This document shows positions 10,387-19,217 of a DNA stretch of 64,000 bases, in pieces. The DNA is from Flavobacterium sp. GTDB lineage: Bacteria; Bacteroidota; Bacteroidia; Flavobacteriales; Flavobacteriaceae. Positions within the stretch are counted from its first letter, which is position 1, and the number at the start of each line of letters is the position of its first letter. The stretch spans positions 62,001 through 126,000 of the forward strand of contig NZ_JAIXWA010000054.1 in assembly GCF_027482425.1 (NCBI RefSeq), in the 5' to 3' direction. The position numbers were made by a program, and so were the translations under genes. Below the pieces are notes generated by a model. It made no database searches. It was not told where the DNA came from and saw nothing but the letters and a program-made list of their open reading frames with translations.

Positions 10387-11721
10387 TTAGCCTAGCATTT
10401 CGTGGTACAGCACTGCATTTCCATCTGTTAAAAGCGAGATAAAATGGCAAATGTGCATCAATCGATTATACAAACTGCTTTTTTCTAAACGGTGTTTTTC
10501 GGGGAGTACTTTTAACAAAAGCGCATCGTAATTGGAGGTTTTTCCCTCGTATTGATGGTTGTAGGCGGTGATAAATTTGTCCAATAAACTATTGATAATT
10601 TGGTAGCCTTTCAATTCTTTTTCAATGACCTCCCGACTTTGGTAGATATTTTTGACACTCAATTTGATAATGTCATCCATCTGCGCTTTGTACTTGCTTT
10701 TATCAGTGAGCGCATGGTGAAATTCTCCTTTTAAAATGGCTTCTTCATTTGCTAAAAACACGTTTACGGCATCGTTGATGAGGTTTCCAATGGCCAAAGC
10801 ACGTAGATAACTAATGCGATCTTCCTTGGTAGTTAATGCATTGTATTTGTTCCGGTCAATGGTGTCTTTGACCAAATTAATGAGGTATTCCAGGGCGAAA
10901 TCCTCGGCCACCAAGCCTAAATTAATACCGTCTTCAAAGTCAATGATGGTGTAACAAATATCATCGGCGGCTTCGACCAAAAAAGCGAGCGGATGACGCA
11001 AATAGCGTAAATCTTCGCCCGAGTTTATCTTAAGCAGTCCCAATTCTTCGGCCACTTCTTGAAAAAAAGCTTTATCGGTTTGGAAAAAGCCGAATTTTTT
11101 ATCGGAAATATTTGCCGTAGGTTTTTTGGGCAAACTTTCTTTTGGATATTTCATAAAAGCACCAAGTGTAGCATACGACAAACGTAACCCTCCTTCAATG
11201 CCCGGACGGGTTCCCGTAAGCACCGAAAAGCCATTGGCATTGCCTTCAAAATCGACCAAATCTTGCCATTCTTTGGGACTTAGTTGCTCCTTAAAGCGTT
11301 GGCCGTTCCCTCGGGAAAAATATTCCCCAATCGCTTTTTCACCCGAATGACCAAACGGCGGATTACCAATGTCATGGGCCAAAGCAGCGGCGGCGACAAT
11401 AGCTCCAAAATCATTGGCTTGATAGCCGTGTATGGTGGCGAGGTAAGGATATTTTTCGATGATTTTTTTACCGACCAAACGGCCCAGCGAACGTCCTACC
11501 ACCGAAACTTCCAAACTGTGCGTAAGGCGCGTATGCACGAAATCGGTTTTGGATAACGGAATCACTTGGGTTTTATCTTGCAAACTGCGAAAAGGCGCCG
11601 AGAAAATGATGCGATCGTAATCGACTTCAAATCCCAAACGAGTATCGTCTTGCTCGATGCGTAAGCGTTTGCCCGTGTCGCCTTGACGTTTTAACGATAA
11701 AAGTTGTTCCCAAGTCATCAT
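10387..11721 (-). CDS. dgt: dGTP triphosphohydrolase family protein
   Basis: HD-domain enzyme that hydrolyses dNTPs (classically dGTP) to nucleoside and tripolyphosphate, limiting dNTP pools. The HD core is visible: His68 in LTHSLEV, His116-Asp117 in HDIGNPPFGHSGE, and a later Asp in the AADDICY segment. Length is 444 residues. Two adjacent Met codons (11721 and 11718) are possible starts. It lies next to nrdA-nrdB, which make dNTPs, but has its own promoter and the nrdA terminator separates them. Substrate range among dNTPs cannot be read from the sequence. Confidence 0.9.
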   Translation of the reverse strand: MMTWEQLLSLKRQGDTGKRLRIEQDDTRLGFEVDYDRIIFSAPFRSLQDKTQVIPLSKTDFVHTRLTHSLEVSVVGRSLGRLVGKKIIEKYPYLATIHGYQANDFGAIVAAAALAHDIGNPPFGHSGEKAIGEYFSRGNGQRFKEQLSPKEWQDLVDFEGNANGFSVLTGTRPGIEGGLRLSYATLGAFMKYPKESLPKKPTANISDKKFGFFQTDKAFFQEVAEELGLLKINSGEDLRYLRHPLAFLVEAADDICYTIIDFEDGINLGLVAEDFALEYLINLVKDTIDRNKYNALTTKEDRISYLRALAIGNLINDAVNVFLANEEAILKGEFHHALTDKSKYKAQMDDIIKLSVKNIYQSREVIEKELKGYQIINSLLDKFITAYNHQYEGKTSNYDALLLKVLPEKHRLEKSSLYNRLMHICHFISLLTDGNAVLYHEMLG

Positions 11722-11745
11722 GTAATATTGATTTTTCAGTAATCA

Positions 11746-11753
11746 CAAATGTA
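11746..11753 (-). promoter_or_regulatory. Probable -7 box of the dgt promoter
   Basis: The minus strand reads TACATTTG, an exact TAnnTTTG match, 24 bases before the ATG at 11721. No TTG is seen at 17-23 bases upstream. Confidence 0.5.
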
Positions 11754-11794
11754 AATAAATTCATTATGGGTAATTACCGAACTGTTTTATAAAA

Positions 11795-11820
11795 AACAGC
11801 CGTCATTGCTGACAGCTGTT
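11795..11820 (-). terminator. Terminator downstream of nrdA
   Basis: Hairpin with arms AACAGC...GCTGTT (11795-11800 and 11815-11820) and inner GTCA...TGAC, followed on the minus strand by a T run. It is placed to end the nrdB-nrdA transcript before dgt. Confidence 0.75.
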
Positions 11821-11860
11821 ATCTTAATTTATAATTTAAAATTCCTCATTTATAACAAAA

Positions 11861-14287
11861 CTACGATCCACACATTTCACAGTCCTCAGGACCGGCGTTG
11901 CGGGCACGTTCGACCATCAATCGGAATTCTTCGGCTGTCATTTCTCCCGATTCAGGGGCGATAACTTCTACCGCTTGGGGTTCGGGTTGTTGTAGGGTAA
12001 CCGTAGGTTCTTCTTTTTTCTCGTTGCTCAAGGTGAACTTGATGGCGTCAACCGCCGATTTCGTGCGTAGGTAGTACATACCCGTTTTCAAGCCGCTTTT
12101 CCACGCATAGAAGTGCATAGAGGTCAGTTTGGCAAAGGTAGCATCCTGCATAAACAAATTCAACGATTGCGATTGGTCAATGAAATATCCGCGTTGACGA
12201 GACATGTCGATAATATCTTTCATTGACATTTCCCAAACGGTCTTATACAATTCTTTCAACTCTTGCGGAATGATGTCGATGTTTTGAATCGAACCGTTGT
12301 GGCGCATGATTTCTTGTTTCAAGTTTTCATTCCACAACCCGTGTTTTACCAAGTCTTCCAACAAGTGTTTGTTGACTACGATAAACTCGCCCGACAATAC
12401 GCGGCGGGTGTAAATATTCGAAGTATAAGGCTCAAAAGCTTCATTGTTTCCAAGAATTTGCGACGTAGAAGCAGTGGGCATTGGGGCCAACAATAAGGAG
12501 TTGCGCACCCCGTGTTCCATCACTTCTTTACGCAACGAGGCCCAGTCCCAACGTCCTGATAAGTCGCTGTCTTTCAATCCCCAAAGGTTGTACTGGAATT
12601 CCCCTTGCGAAATGGGTGACCCTTGGAAGGTAGAATACGGTCCTTCTTCTTTGGCCAATTCCATCGAAGCGGTGACGGCAGCGAAGTAAATCGTTTCAAA
12701 GATTTCTTGGTTCAATTGTTTGGCTTCATCGCTGGTAAAGGGCAAACGCATCATGATAAACGCATCGGCCAATCCTTGCACGCCCAATCCTACAGGACGG
12801 TGGCGCATGTTGGAGTTCTCGGCTTCGGGAACGGGGTAGTAGTTGCGGTCGATAACTTTATTCAAGTTGCGTGTCACGCGTTTGGTTACATTGTATAACA
12901 ATTCGTGGTTGAATTTGCCGTCTTCCACAAACATTGGTAATGAAATGGACGCCAAGTTACATACCGCGATTTCATCTTCCGAAGTGTATTCCAAGATTTC
13001 TGTACACAAGTTGGACGAACGAATCGTACCCAAGTTTTTCTGGTTCGATTTACGGTTAGCCGCATCTTTGTACAACATGTAGGGCGTACCCGTTTCGATT
13101 TGCGATTCTAAGATTTTCTCCCACAATTCACGTGCACGGATTGTTTTACGTCCTTTGCCTGCTAATTCGTAAGACGTATACAATTCGTCGAATTTCTCCC
13201 CATACGTATCATATAGTCCAGGACATTCGTTGGGACACATTAAGGTCCATTCAGCGTCATTTTCTACCCGTTGCATGAACAAATCAGAAATCCACATCGC
13301 GAAGAACAAGTCGCGGGCCCGCATTTCTTCTTTTCCGGTATTCTTTTTCAAATCCAAGAATTCGAAGATGTCAGCATGCCAAGGTTCGATGTAAATGGCG
13401 AAACTTCCTTTGCGTTTTCCACCGCCTTGGTCTACATAACGGGCCGTATCATTGAAGACACGCAACATCGGAACAATTCCGTTGGACGTTCCGTTGGTGC
13501 CACGAATGTACGAACCTGTCGCGCGCACGTTGTGAATCGACAACCCGATACCTCCGGCCGATTGCGAGATTTTTGCCGTTTGTTTCAACGTATCATAAAT
13601 GCCATCGATACTATCGTCTTTCATGGTCAACAAAAAGCAAGACGACATTTGCGGTTTGGGCGTACCGGCATTAAATAAGGTTGGTGTCGCGTGGGTAAAG
13701 AATTTTTTGGACATCAAATCGTAGGTTTCAATCACCGACTGAAGGTCGTTTAAGTGAATGCCCACCGCCACACGCATCAACATGTGTTGCGGACGTTCTA
13801 CGATTTTGCCATTTATTTTGAGAAGGTAGGAACGCTCTAAGGTTTTAAAACCAAAATAATCGTAATTGAAATCGCGGTTATAGATTACATGAGAATCCAA
13901 AAACTCGGCGTTTTCCATAATTACTTGATGTACTTCTTCAGAGAGTAACGGCGCTTCTTGATTGGTTCTTGGGTTCACATAATGAAACATATCGTTCATG
14001 GTTTCGGAGAACGATTTTTTCGTGTTTTTGTGCAAGTTGGAAATCGCAATTCGGGCGGCCAACAACGCATAATCGGGGTGGGTTACCGTCATGGCAGCAG
14101 CGGTTTCGGCGGCAAGGTTGTCCAATTCAGAAGTGGTAACACCATCATATAAGCCTTCAATTACACGCATGGCTACTTTTACAGCATCGACCATTTCGTT
14201 TAGGCCGTAACATAATTTTTTGATACGGTCGGTAATTTTGTCAAACATAACGGGCTCTCTGTGGCCGTCTCTTTTTACTACGTACAT
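11861..14287 (-). CDS. nrdA: Class Ia ribonucleoside-diphosphate reductase, alpha subunit
   Basis: Large subunit that reduces ribonucleoside diphosphates to deoxyribonucleotides. It has 808 residues. An ATP-cone occupies about residues 1-95, implying dATP/ATP overall allostery. Catalytic residues are in place: redox Cys217 (MSSCFLL) and Cys443 (AVCNLAS), and the radical-site trio Asn426, Cys428 and Glu430 (SNLCTE). The C-terminal tail has the thioredoxin-reactive pair Cys803 and Cys806 (CEMCGS). It follows nrdB in the same direction after a structured 136-base gap, so nrdB is the first gene. Confidence 0.96.
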   Translation of the reverse strand: MYVVKRDGHREPVMFDKITDRIKKLCYGLNEMVDAVKVAMRVIEGLYDGVTTSELDNLAAETAAAMTVTHPDYALLAARIAISNLHKNTKKSFSETMNDMFHYVNPRTNQEAPLLSEEVHQVIMENAEFLDSHVIYNRDFNYDYFGFKTLERSYLLKINGKIVERPQHMLMRVAVGIHLNDLQSVIETYDLMSKKFFTHATPTLFNAGTPKPQMSSCFLLTMKDDSIDGIYDTLKQTAKISQSAGGIGLSIHNVRATGSYIRGTNGTSNGIVPMLRVFNDTARYVDQGGGKRKGSFAIYIEPWHADIFEFLDLKKNTGKEEMRARDLFFAMWISDLFMQRVENDAEWTLMCPNECPGLYDTYGEKFDELYTSYELAGKGRKTIRARELWEKILESQIETGTPYMLYKDAANRKSNQKNLGTIRSSNLCTEILEYTSEDEIAVCNLASISLPMFVEDGKFNHELLYNVTKRVTRNLNKVIDRNYYPVPEAENSNMRHRPVGLGVQGLADAFIMMRLPFTSDEAKQLNQEIFETIYFAAVTASMELAKEEGPYSTFQGSPISQGEFQYNLWGLKDSDLSGRWDWASLRKEVMEHGVRNSLLLAPMPTASTSQILGNNEAFEPYTSNIYTRRVLSGEFIVVNKHLLEDLVKHGLWNENLKQEIMRHNGSIQNIDIIPQELKELYKTVWEMSMKDIIDMSRQRGYFIDQSQSLNLFMQDATFAKLTSMHFYAWKSGLKTGMYYLRTKSAVDAIKFTLSNEKKEEPTVTLQQPEPQAVEVIAPESGEMTAEEFRLMVERARNAGPEDCEMCGS

Positions 14288-14423
14288 ATTCGTTTGGTTT
14301 TAGGTTATGAGCTAGACAATCCCTTCTCTAACTCGAATTGATTTTTGATGCGAGGCCACGATAGGCTAGCTCGAATCGGTTGGAACTCCTCCCGGAGCTT
14401 TATTTTGAATGATTTTGATCGAA
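14288..14423 (-). other. Structured spacer inside the nrdB-nrdA operon
   Basis: This gap is long for an operon and has inverted repeats. GAGCTAG at 14309-14315 pairs with CTAGCTC at 14366-14372. On the minus strand AGCTCC-GGGA-GGAGTT (14384-14399) makes a six-base stem with a GNRA-type loop. A direct repeat CTCGAATyG occurs at 14332-14340 and 14370-14378. There is no open reading frame. It could tune nrdA expression relative to nrdB; this is inference. Confidence 0.45.
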
Positions 14424-15401
14424 TTAAAAATCAGCGTCGAAGCTAATTTTCTGCGTGCTGGAGTCATTATTCATTACGCCTGCTTTTTGGTATTCAGAAA
14501 CGCGTTTTTCAAAGAAATTGGTTTTTCCTTGCAATGAAATCATATCCATAAAGTCGAACGGATTGGTCACGTTGAATACTTTATTACAGCCCAATTCGAC
14601 CAACAAACGGTCGGTCACGAATTCGAGGTATTGAGTCATTAATTTGGAATTCATACCAATCAAACTCACCGGTAACGACTCGGTGATGAATTTACGCTCA
14701 ATGTCTAAAGCATCGGTTAAAATTTCGGTAATGCGCTCTTTCGAAACTTTATTCACCAAATGGTGGTTGTGCAAGTGAACGGCAAAGTCACAGTGCATTC
14801 CTTCATCACGCGAAATTAATTCGTTGGAGAAGGTGAGTCCAGGCATTAACCCGCGTTTTTTCAACCAATAAATCGAGCAAAATGATCCCGAAAAGAAAAT
14901 GCCTTCCACCGCCGCAAACGCAATGAGACGCTCATTAAAATTAGGCGATTGCACCCATTTTAAGGCCCATTCTGCTTTTTCTTTGATGGCAGGAAACACT
15001 TCAATGGCATGAAACAATTGATTTTTTTCGGCCTCATCTTTTACATACGTATCAATCAAAAGCGAATAGGTTTCACTGTGAATGTTTTCCATCATCAATT
15101 GGAACCCGTAGAAGAATTTAGCCTCGGGGTATTGCACTTCACTGACGAAGTTTTCGGCTAAGTTTTCATTGACAATCCCGTCGGAAGCCGCGAAAAAAGC
15201 CAATATATGTTTGATAAAATAGCGTTCATCATCGTTCAATTTGTTGTTCCAATCGTTTAAGTCTTGGTGCAAATCGATTTCTTCCGCCGTCCAAATACAG
15301 GCTTCTTGTTTTTTATACCATTCCCAAATATCGTGGTGTTTGATGGGGAAAATTACAAATCGGTCTTTGTTGTCCTGTAGTATGGGTTCCGCAATTGCCA
15401 T
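14424..15401 (-). CDS. nrdB: Class Ia ribonucleotide reductase, beta (radical) subunit
   Basis: Small subunit that carries the diiron centre and tyrosyl radical for NrdA. It has 325 residues. Ligands can be read directly: Asp74, then Glu105, His108 and the radical Tyr112 in ENIHSETY, Glu166 (AAVEGIFF), and Glu200 with His203 (RDEGMHCDF). The presence of Tyr112 points to a tyrosyl-radical enzyme rather than a radical-free Mn/Fe type. It is the promoter-proximal gene of the operon with nrdA, with a 310-base upstream region that contains a DnaA box. Confidence 0.96.
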   Translation of the reverse strand: MAIAEPILQDNKDRFVIFPIKHHDIWEWYKKQEACIWTAEEIDLHQDLNDWNNKLNDDERYFIKHILAFFAASDGIVNENLAENFVSEVQYPEAKFFYGFQLMMENIHSETYSLLIDTYVKDEAEKNQLFHAIEVFPAIKEKAEWALKWVQSPNFNERLIAFAAVEGIFFSGSFCSIYWLKKRGLMPGLTFSNELISRDEGMHCDFAVHLHNHHLVNKVSKERITEILTDALDIERKFITESLPVSLIGMNSKLMTQYLEFVTDRLLVELGCNKVFNVTNPFDFMDMISLQGKTNFFEKRVSEYQKAGVMNNDSSTQKISFDADF

Positions 15402-15711
15402 AGTGTTGTTCTTTTTTTAGGATTTTATTAACGTTATTCTGACTGTTACAAATTTGGTCAAATACCCGTAAAAAAGAAAGTCAAACTTATCCACAATCGG
15501 CTTTAGTTTTTAACAACGCGTAAGAAAATTCTGATTTTTAACTATTTTATAACGTATTGAAAAACAAGGATATAGAAGTTCAAATTTTGATAAAAGGCAG
15601 AAAAATCAAGGGTTTTCGGAAAAGGAGTAAATTATTTTCGTTGGGTTTTCGAAGGCGCTGTATGTTGTGAAATTGTAAATAGAAAAACGGTTAACAAAGG
15701 AAATCCCTGGA
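15402..15711. promoter_or_regulatory. Gene-free region upstream of nrdB with a consensus DnaA box
   Basis: Non-coding, AT-rich. TTATCCACA at 15487-15495 is a perfect 9-mer DnaA box, about 86 bases upstream of the nrdB start. DnaA control of nrdAB is established in E. coli; here it is inferred from the site alone. No exact TAnnTTTG box is seen in front of nrdB, and no open reading frame or terminator is evident. Confidence 0.5.
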
Positions 15712-17289
15712 TTATTTTTTTAGAATTTTAAAGAAGAAGGATTGGCCATCGACGGTATTTATTTTTAAAAAATAAAAGCCAATTGCCTCTGGGAGTTCAA
15801 CCGTAACGAATCCCGACTGATCGGTTTGTTGGGAAAGGAGTTGGCCCAATGGAGAATACAAACCTAGAGTGATAGGATTACCATCGGGTTGCCATTGCAA
15901 GGAAACATTGGAATTGGTTGGATTAGGAGCTATTGAAAAAATTGCTTTGTCGGTATACGAGGGGATGTCCAACGACTCTGTAAGCCGAAGAATCCAGTAG
16001 TCTCTATCTCCAACGGGTCCTTCGGTTAAAGATCCAGAAAGCGGTGAACTAGTTCCACCTGAAACACAAAGATCCCCGTTTGTAAATTCAAAAATGCTAT
16101 TTGTACCTTCATCAAAGTTACCTCCATAGGTTTTTTGCCAAACAGAAGAAAAGGAAGAATTAATTTTTAATAGCCATGAATCAGTACCCAATCCTACATT
16201 CGATATTGTCTTTTCTCCTGAAATTGGCGAATTTGAGAATCCACAAAGTACTATGTGGTTATCAAATGTTTTGGTCATGGCAAGTAAGTAATCGAATTGA
16301 TTACCTCCTATTGTTTTTTGTTGCACAAGACTGCCCTGATTGTTTACTTCTATTAACCAAAAATCATTTCCTCCTCGTGAATTTTCTGTTTTTTCTCCTG
16401 AAATAGAAGAGTTTGATTCTCCGCCAATGACATAAGAATCAGGATTAAATTCAATTGCACAATAGGGTGCATCAAATCCATTACCGCCTATGGTTTTTTG
16501 CCAAATGATCCCTCCTGCGGGGTTAATTTTTAATATCCAAAAATCATGACCACCCCTAGAATTTTCGTTTTTTTCACCAGAAATTGAAGATGTAGAATAA
16601 CCAGTAATTAAGTAATTACCGTCGATTAAAGGGATAATTCTTGATGCTATATCATTACCAGAACCTCCGATAGTTTTATCCCATTGTACAGCACCATTGG
16701 TATCCAGTTTTACTACCCAAAAATCTTGAAAGCCTCGAGAATTTTCAGTTTTATCTCCGGAACTGTTCGAGTCTGAATTTCCTAAAATCAAAAAACCTCC
16801 ATCAGGGGTTAAACATGCACTTACCGGCGTATCATTTCCATTACCACCTATGGTATTTTGCCAAATGATAGAGCCGTTCTCATCAATAAAAAAAAAAAAA
16901 AAATCATAGGCGCCACCCATTAGATTTTCTGTTTTATCTCCAGAAACTGGGGAGTTTGAGTACCCTACAATCAAGGCTCCATTGTCATTAGTAGCAACAC
17001 AATCATAAAATATATCAAGTGCCGAACCTCCAAGAGTTTTATCCCAAATAATAGTACCATTCTCATCGGTTTTAACTATCCAATAGTCAAAGTCCCCCTT
17101 TGAATTTTCGGTCTTGTCAGCAAAAGCATTAGAATTGGAACGGCCGCCTATAAGTATACCCCCATCCGTTAAAAGTATATTTTTATGGGAAGTATTTTGA
17201 AGGTCTCCTCCCAATCGATCCTGCCAAATTACGGTTTGAGAATAGGACGTACAACAAAAAAATAATACTATTTTGAATAAATTCTTCAC
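15712..17289 (-). CDS. Secreted seven-repeat beta-propeller-like protein with T9SS sorting domain
   Basis: 525 residues. A short signal peptide (ending near CCTSYSQ) is followed by seven repeats of about 60 residues with the pattern GG-x-x-x-D, G-x-S-x-S-x-SGxKTEN and DFW-hydrophobic-K, which look like blades of a propeller. A T9SS type A domain follows (SIAPNPTNSNVSLQW onward). The start codon is GTG at 17289, immediately after the TAG of the upstream protease gene, so translation is probably coupled. One blade has five Phe residues in place of the usual WIVK-type strand because of a 16-base T run. Function is unknown; surface binding or adhesion is a guess. Confidence 0.85.
   Translation of the reverse strand: MKNLFKIVLFFCCTSYSQTVIWQDRLGGDLQNTSHKNILLTDGGILIGGRSNSNAFADKTENSKGDFDYWIVKTDENGTIIWDKTLGGSALDIFYDCVATNDNGALIVGYSNSPVSGDKTENLMGGAYDFFFFFIDENGSIIWQNTIGGNGNDTPVSACLTPDGGFLILGNSDSNSSGDKTENSRGFQDFWVVKLDTNGAVQWDKTIGGSGNDIASRIIPLIDGNYLITGYSTSSISGEKNENSRGGHDFWILKINPAGGIIWQKTIGGNGFDAPYCAIEFNPDSYVIGGESNSSISGEKTENSRGGNDFWLIEVNNQGSLVQQKTIGGNQFDYLLAMTKTFDNHIVLCGFSNSPISGEKTISNVGLGTDSWLLKINSSFSSVWQKTYGGNFDEGTNSIFEFTNGDLCVSGGTSSPLSGSLTEGPVGDRDYWILRLTESLDIPSYTDKAIFSIAPNPTNSNVSLQWQPDGNPITLGLYSPLGQLLSQQTDQSGFVTVELPEAIGFYFLKINTVDGQSFFFKILKK
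16888..16903 (-). repeat. Sixteen-base homopolymer inside a coding sequence
   Basis: Sixteen consecutive A on the plus strand, read as T on the coding strand, give five Phe codons near residue 130 of the propeller protein. Changing the run by one base would truncate the protein. Long homopolymers are slippage-prone in replication and also error-prone in sequencing. Confidence 0.9.
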
Positions 17290-18696
17290 CTATTGTTTGT
17301 AAATGGTAACTTGATAAATAGTTCCTTTATCGGTAACTTTTTTTATGATATGATATTTATTCTTTTGAAGATAATCATAGAGATTAGGATCTTGTACTTT
17401 TAAGGAATCCCATTCTTCAACGGTAAAAACGTAACTTCCAAGATAATCAGTGATAACGTCTTGACCCGATACAAATTCTTCAAATTCACAGTGCTGCCCT
17501 CTTGTGTCTAAAAGTATTGTCATTGCATTTGCGGGGTCAATTTGATTAATAATGACAGTATAATTGAAATAATGATTGCTATTTTCGGGGACTTGATCAG
17601 GATTCCAATTGATTAAATCAGTAACGCCATCGTTATCTGGAAAAACATAATCAAACCCTTTTTGGAAACGGTGTTTAATTTTCAAATCTCTACAAACAAA
17701 ACCTGAACCGTCTCCGTTATCATGCACACTGATAATACGATTACCACCAAATCCAATAACTTCAAAGGGTTCATATAAACTTTCAACAGATGTCATAAGA
17801 GCTGCAAATGATGCTGCCCAATATCCTGTAATTGCAGATCTCATTCTTCTTCCTTGACCAGGGGTAAAAATGGGTTGACAGTTAGTATAATATGGTTCAA
17901 TTGCCAAAAAGTTATTACGTGGAGGGCCGTCAATATAAAAATTATTTTCTGTTGTTAAAATTACTGGCATGATAGCTCTATTATCGCAGTCTACAGCACC
18001 TCCAACATAGTTACAATCTATAAAATTATTTTCTAAAGTGTTTCCCCAAGCATGTGTGTCTACAATGCCATCTCCAGCAGTATTAGCATTAAACCCAATT
18101 TCATCTGAAAATCTAGGCGCATTTTCACATACTCCATTATATGATGCAAATACATGTTGTAATCCAAAAAAATGACCGAGTTCATGACATAACGTCCACT
18201 TTCTAATAAACCAATTGTCATCTAAAAATTGAGTTCTGGCAACGGCACCATTTACTGTACCGTTCACAATAAATAAGTTTATACAATTTTGGGTTGAGTA
18301 TATACTACGCAAGTCATTCATTTCCTCATTTGTTTCTAATTCCAAAAAATTAGTATCGTTAATTTGGTCAAAACCTCTGTATTTGAAATAAATATTAAAT
18401 TGGTTGAAAGCTACATTTAAATCACGAATAGCATTCATTATTTCATCAAATCCAATTGGAATTCCTGGTTCCCCTAGACTGTTTGTTCTTGTGGTGCCAT
18501 TGTCGTTATACACTACATGAAACTTAACGTTAAACACATATTTGGTTGTTGCATCATAAGTGGTATTTGTAGTGTTTTGTGGTTGATTCGCATAAAATCT
18601 TTGAAAAATTTCTTGATCACTTTCACCACAAATCGCTACTTGAGAGTTGACAAATGATAAATAGAAGAAAAATAAAATTGTTGTAATAGTTCTCAT
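17290..18696 (-). CDS. Secreted M43-like (pappalysin/cytophagalysin-type) metalloprotease
   Basis: 468 residues with a signal peptide (ending near FVNSQ). The metzincin zinc motif HELGHFFGLQH is complete: His171, Glu172, His175 and His181, consistent with the M43 family. Downstream text (CENAPRFSDEIGF and GDGIVDTHAWGN) fits the region after the zinc site. No T9SS sorting domain is recognisable; the C-terminus ends in a short beta-rich stretch (TIYQVTIYKQ). It is first in a two-gene operon with the propeller protein, with zero bases between stop and next start. This suggests the two act together outside the cell or at its surface. Confidence 0.85.
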   Translation of the reverse strand: MRTITTILFFFYLSFVNSQVAICGESDQEIFQRFYANQPQNTTNTTYDATTKYVFNVKFHVVYNDNGTTRTNSLGEPGIPIGFDEIMNAIRDLNVAFNQFNIYFKYRGFDQINDTNFLELETNEEMNDLRSIYSTQNCINLFIVNGTVNGAVARTQFLDDNWFIRKWTLCHELGHFFGLQHVFASYNGVCENAPRFSDEIGFNANTAGDGIVDTHAWGNTLENNFIDCNYVGGAVDCDNRAIMPVILTTENNFYIDGPPRNNFLAIEPYYTNCQPIFTPGQGRRMRSAITGYWAASFAALMTSVESLYEPFEVIGFGGNRIISVHDNGDGSGFVCRDLKIKHRFQKGFDYVFPDNDGVTDLINWNPDQVPENSNHYFNYTVIINQIDPANAMTILLDTRGQHCEFEEFVSGQDVITDYLGSYVFTVEEWDSLKVQDPNLYDYLQKNKYHIIKKVTDKGTIYQVTIYKQ

Positions 18697-18731
18697 AATT
18701 TATATTTTATTGGTTTATAAATACTTGAATG

Positions 18732-18739
18732 TAAAGTTA
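18732..18739 (-). promoter_or_regulatory. Possible -7 box for the M43 protease operon
   Basis: The minus strand reads TAACTTTA, seven of eight to TAnnTTTG, 35 bases before the ATG. No -33 element is clear. Confidence 0.3.
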
Positions 18740-18872
18740 TACTTAAAATTTTTTTTTAGAGCAATTATTCACTGAAAAAAGCCATTTTCTTTACCTACAT
18801 GTCCAACAAAGTGATTATAAATAAGAATAAAACTGTTAAATTACTGATTACTTGTTTCAATTCATATAAAAA

Positions 18873-18898
18873 AAACCGCTTCTCAACAGAAACGGTTT
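18873..18898 (-). terminator. Terminator between the decayed small gene and the M43 protease gene
   Basis: Arms AAACCG (18873-18878) and CGGTTT (18893-18898) with inner TTCT...AGAA form a near-continuous stem, followed by T on the minus strand. Transcripts arriving from the region above 18.9 kb would stop here. Confidence 0.75.
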
Positions 18899-18920
18899 TT
18901 GATATTTAGGGGAACAGCTT

Positions 18921-19153
18921 TTATTCTTCGCGCACGCTGTCAATATAGGTTTTATTCCCATTTTTATTGATGTAATATTTTCCACCGCGCGGCCCCGTAA
19001 ACACTTTTCGCCCTTTGTAGGTGCCCGTGACTCTGGCTTTCCTCTTTTTTTGCTTTTCCCTTCATGTCTTGAACTACTTTTTCTTTGGCTTCTTGTGCTC
19101 CATCACCTTGTTAACATAAGAAAGCCACAAAGAGTATAAAAGAGTTTTTTCAC
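18921..19153 (-). pseudogene. Frameshifted small secreted-protein gene with GPRGGKYY-type C-terminus
   Basis: Read on the minus strand, three frames must be joined to give one plausible product. First comes a signal peptide starting V/MKKLFYTLCGFLML (GTG at 19153). Then a segment GDGAQEAKEKVVQDMKGK. Then, in a third frame, KARVTGTYKGRKVFTGPRG continuing to NKNGNKTYIDSVREE and a TAA at 18921-18923. The C-terminal GPRGGKYYINxNGNKTY pattern is common in small Bacteroidota proteins. The second shift lies in a seven-A run and would be fixed by removing one A, so slippage or sequencing error is possible. The rest of the 18697-19217 gap shows only the terminator and promoter noted. Confidence 0.6.
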
Positions 19154-19217
19154 AGGGTTAGGATATATATTTGACTCTTAAAAAAGATAAAATTTATAGC
19201 ACCAATGGTCAACCTAT

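Noticed and set aside
14361-14399. tRNA-like string (TAGCTCGAATCGGTTGGAAC) in the nrdB-nrdA spacer
   Set aside because: Only a D-arm resemblance; no acceptor stem, anticodon arm or T-arm can be drawn, so it is not called a tRNA or tRNA fragment.
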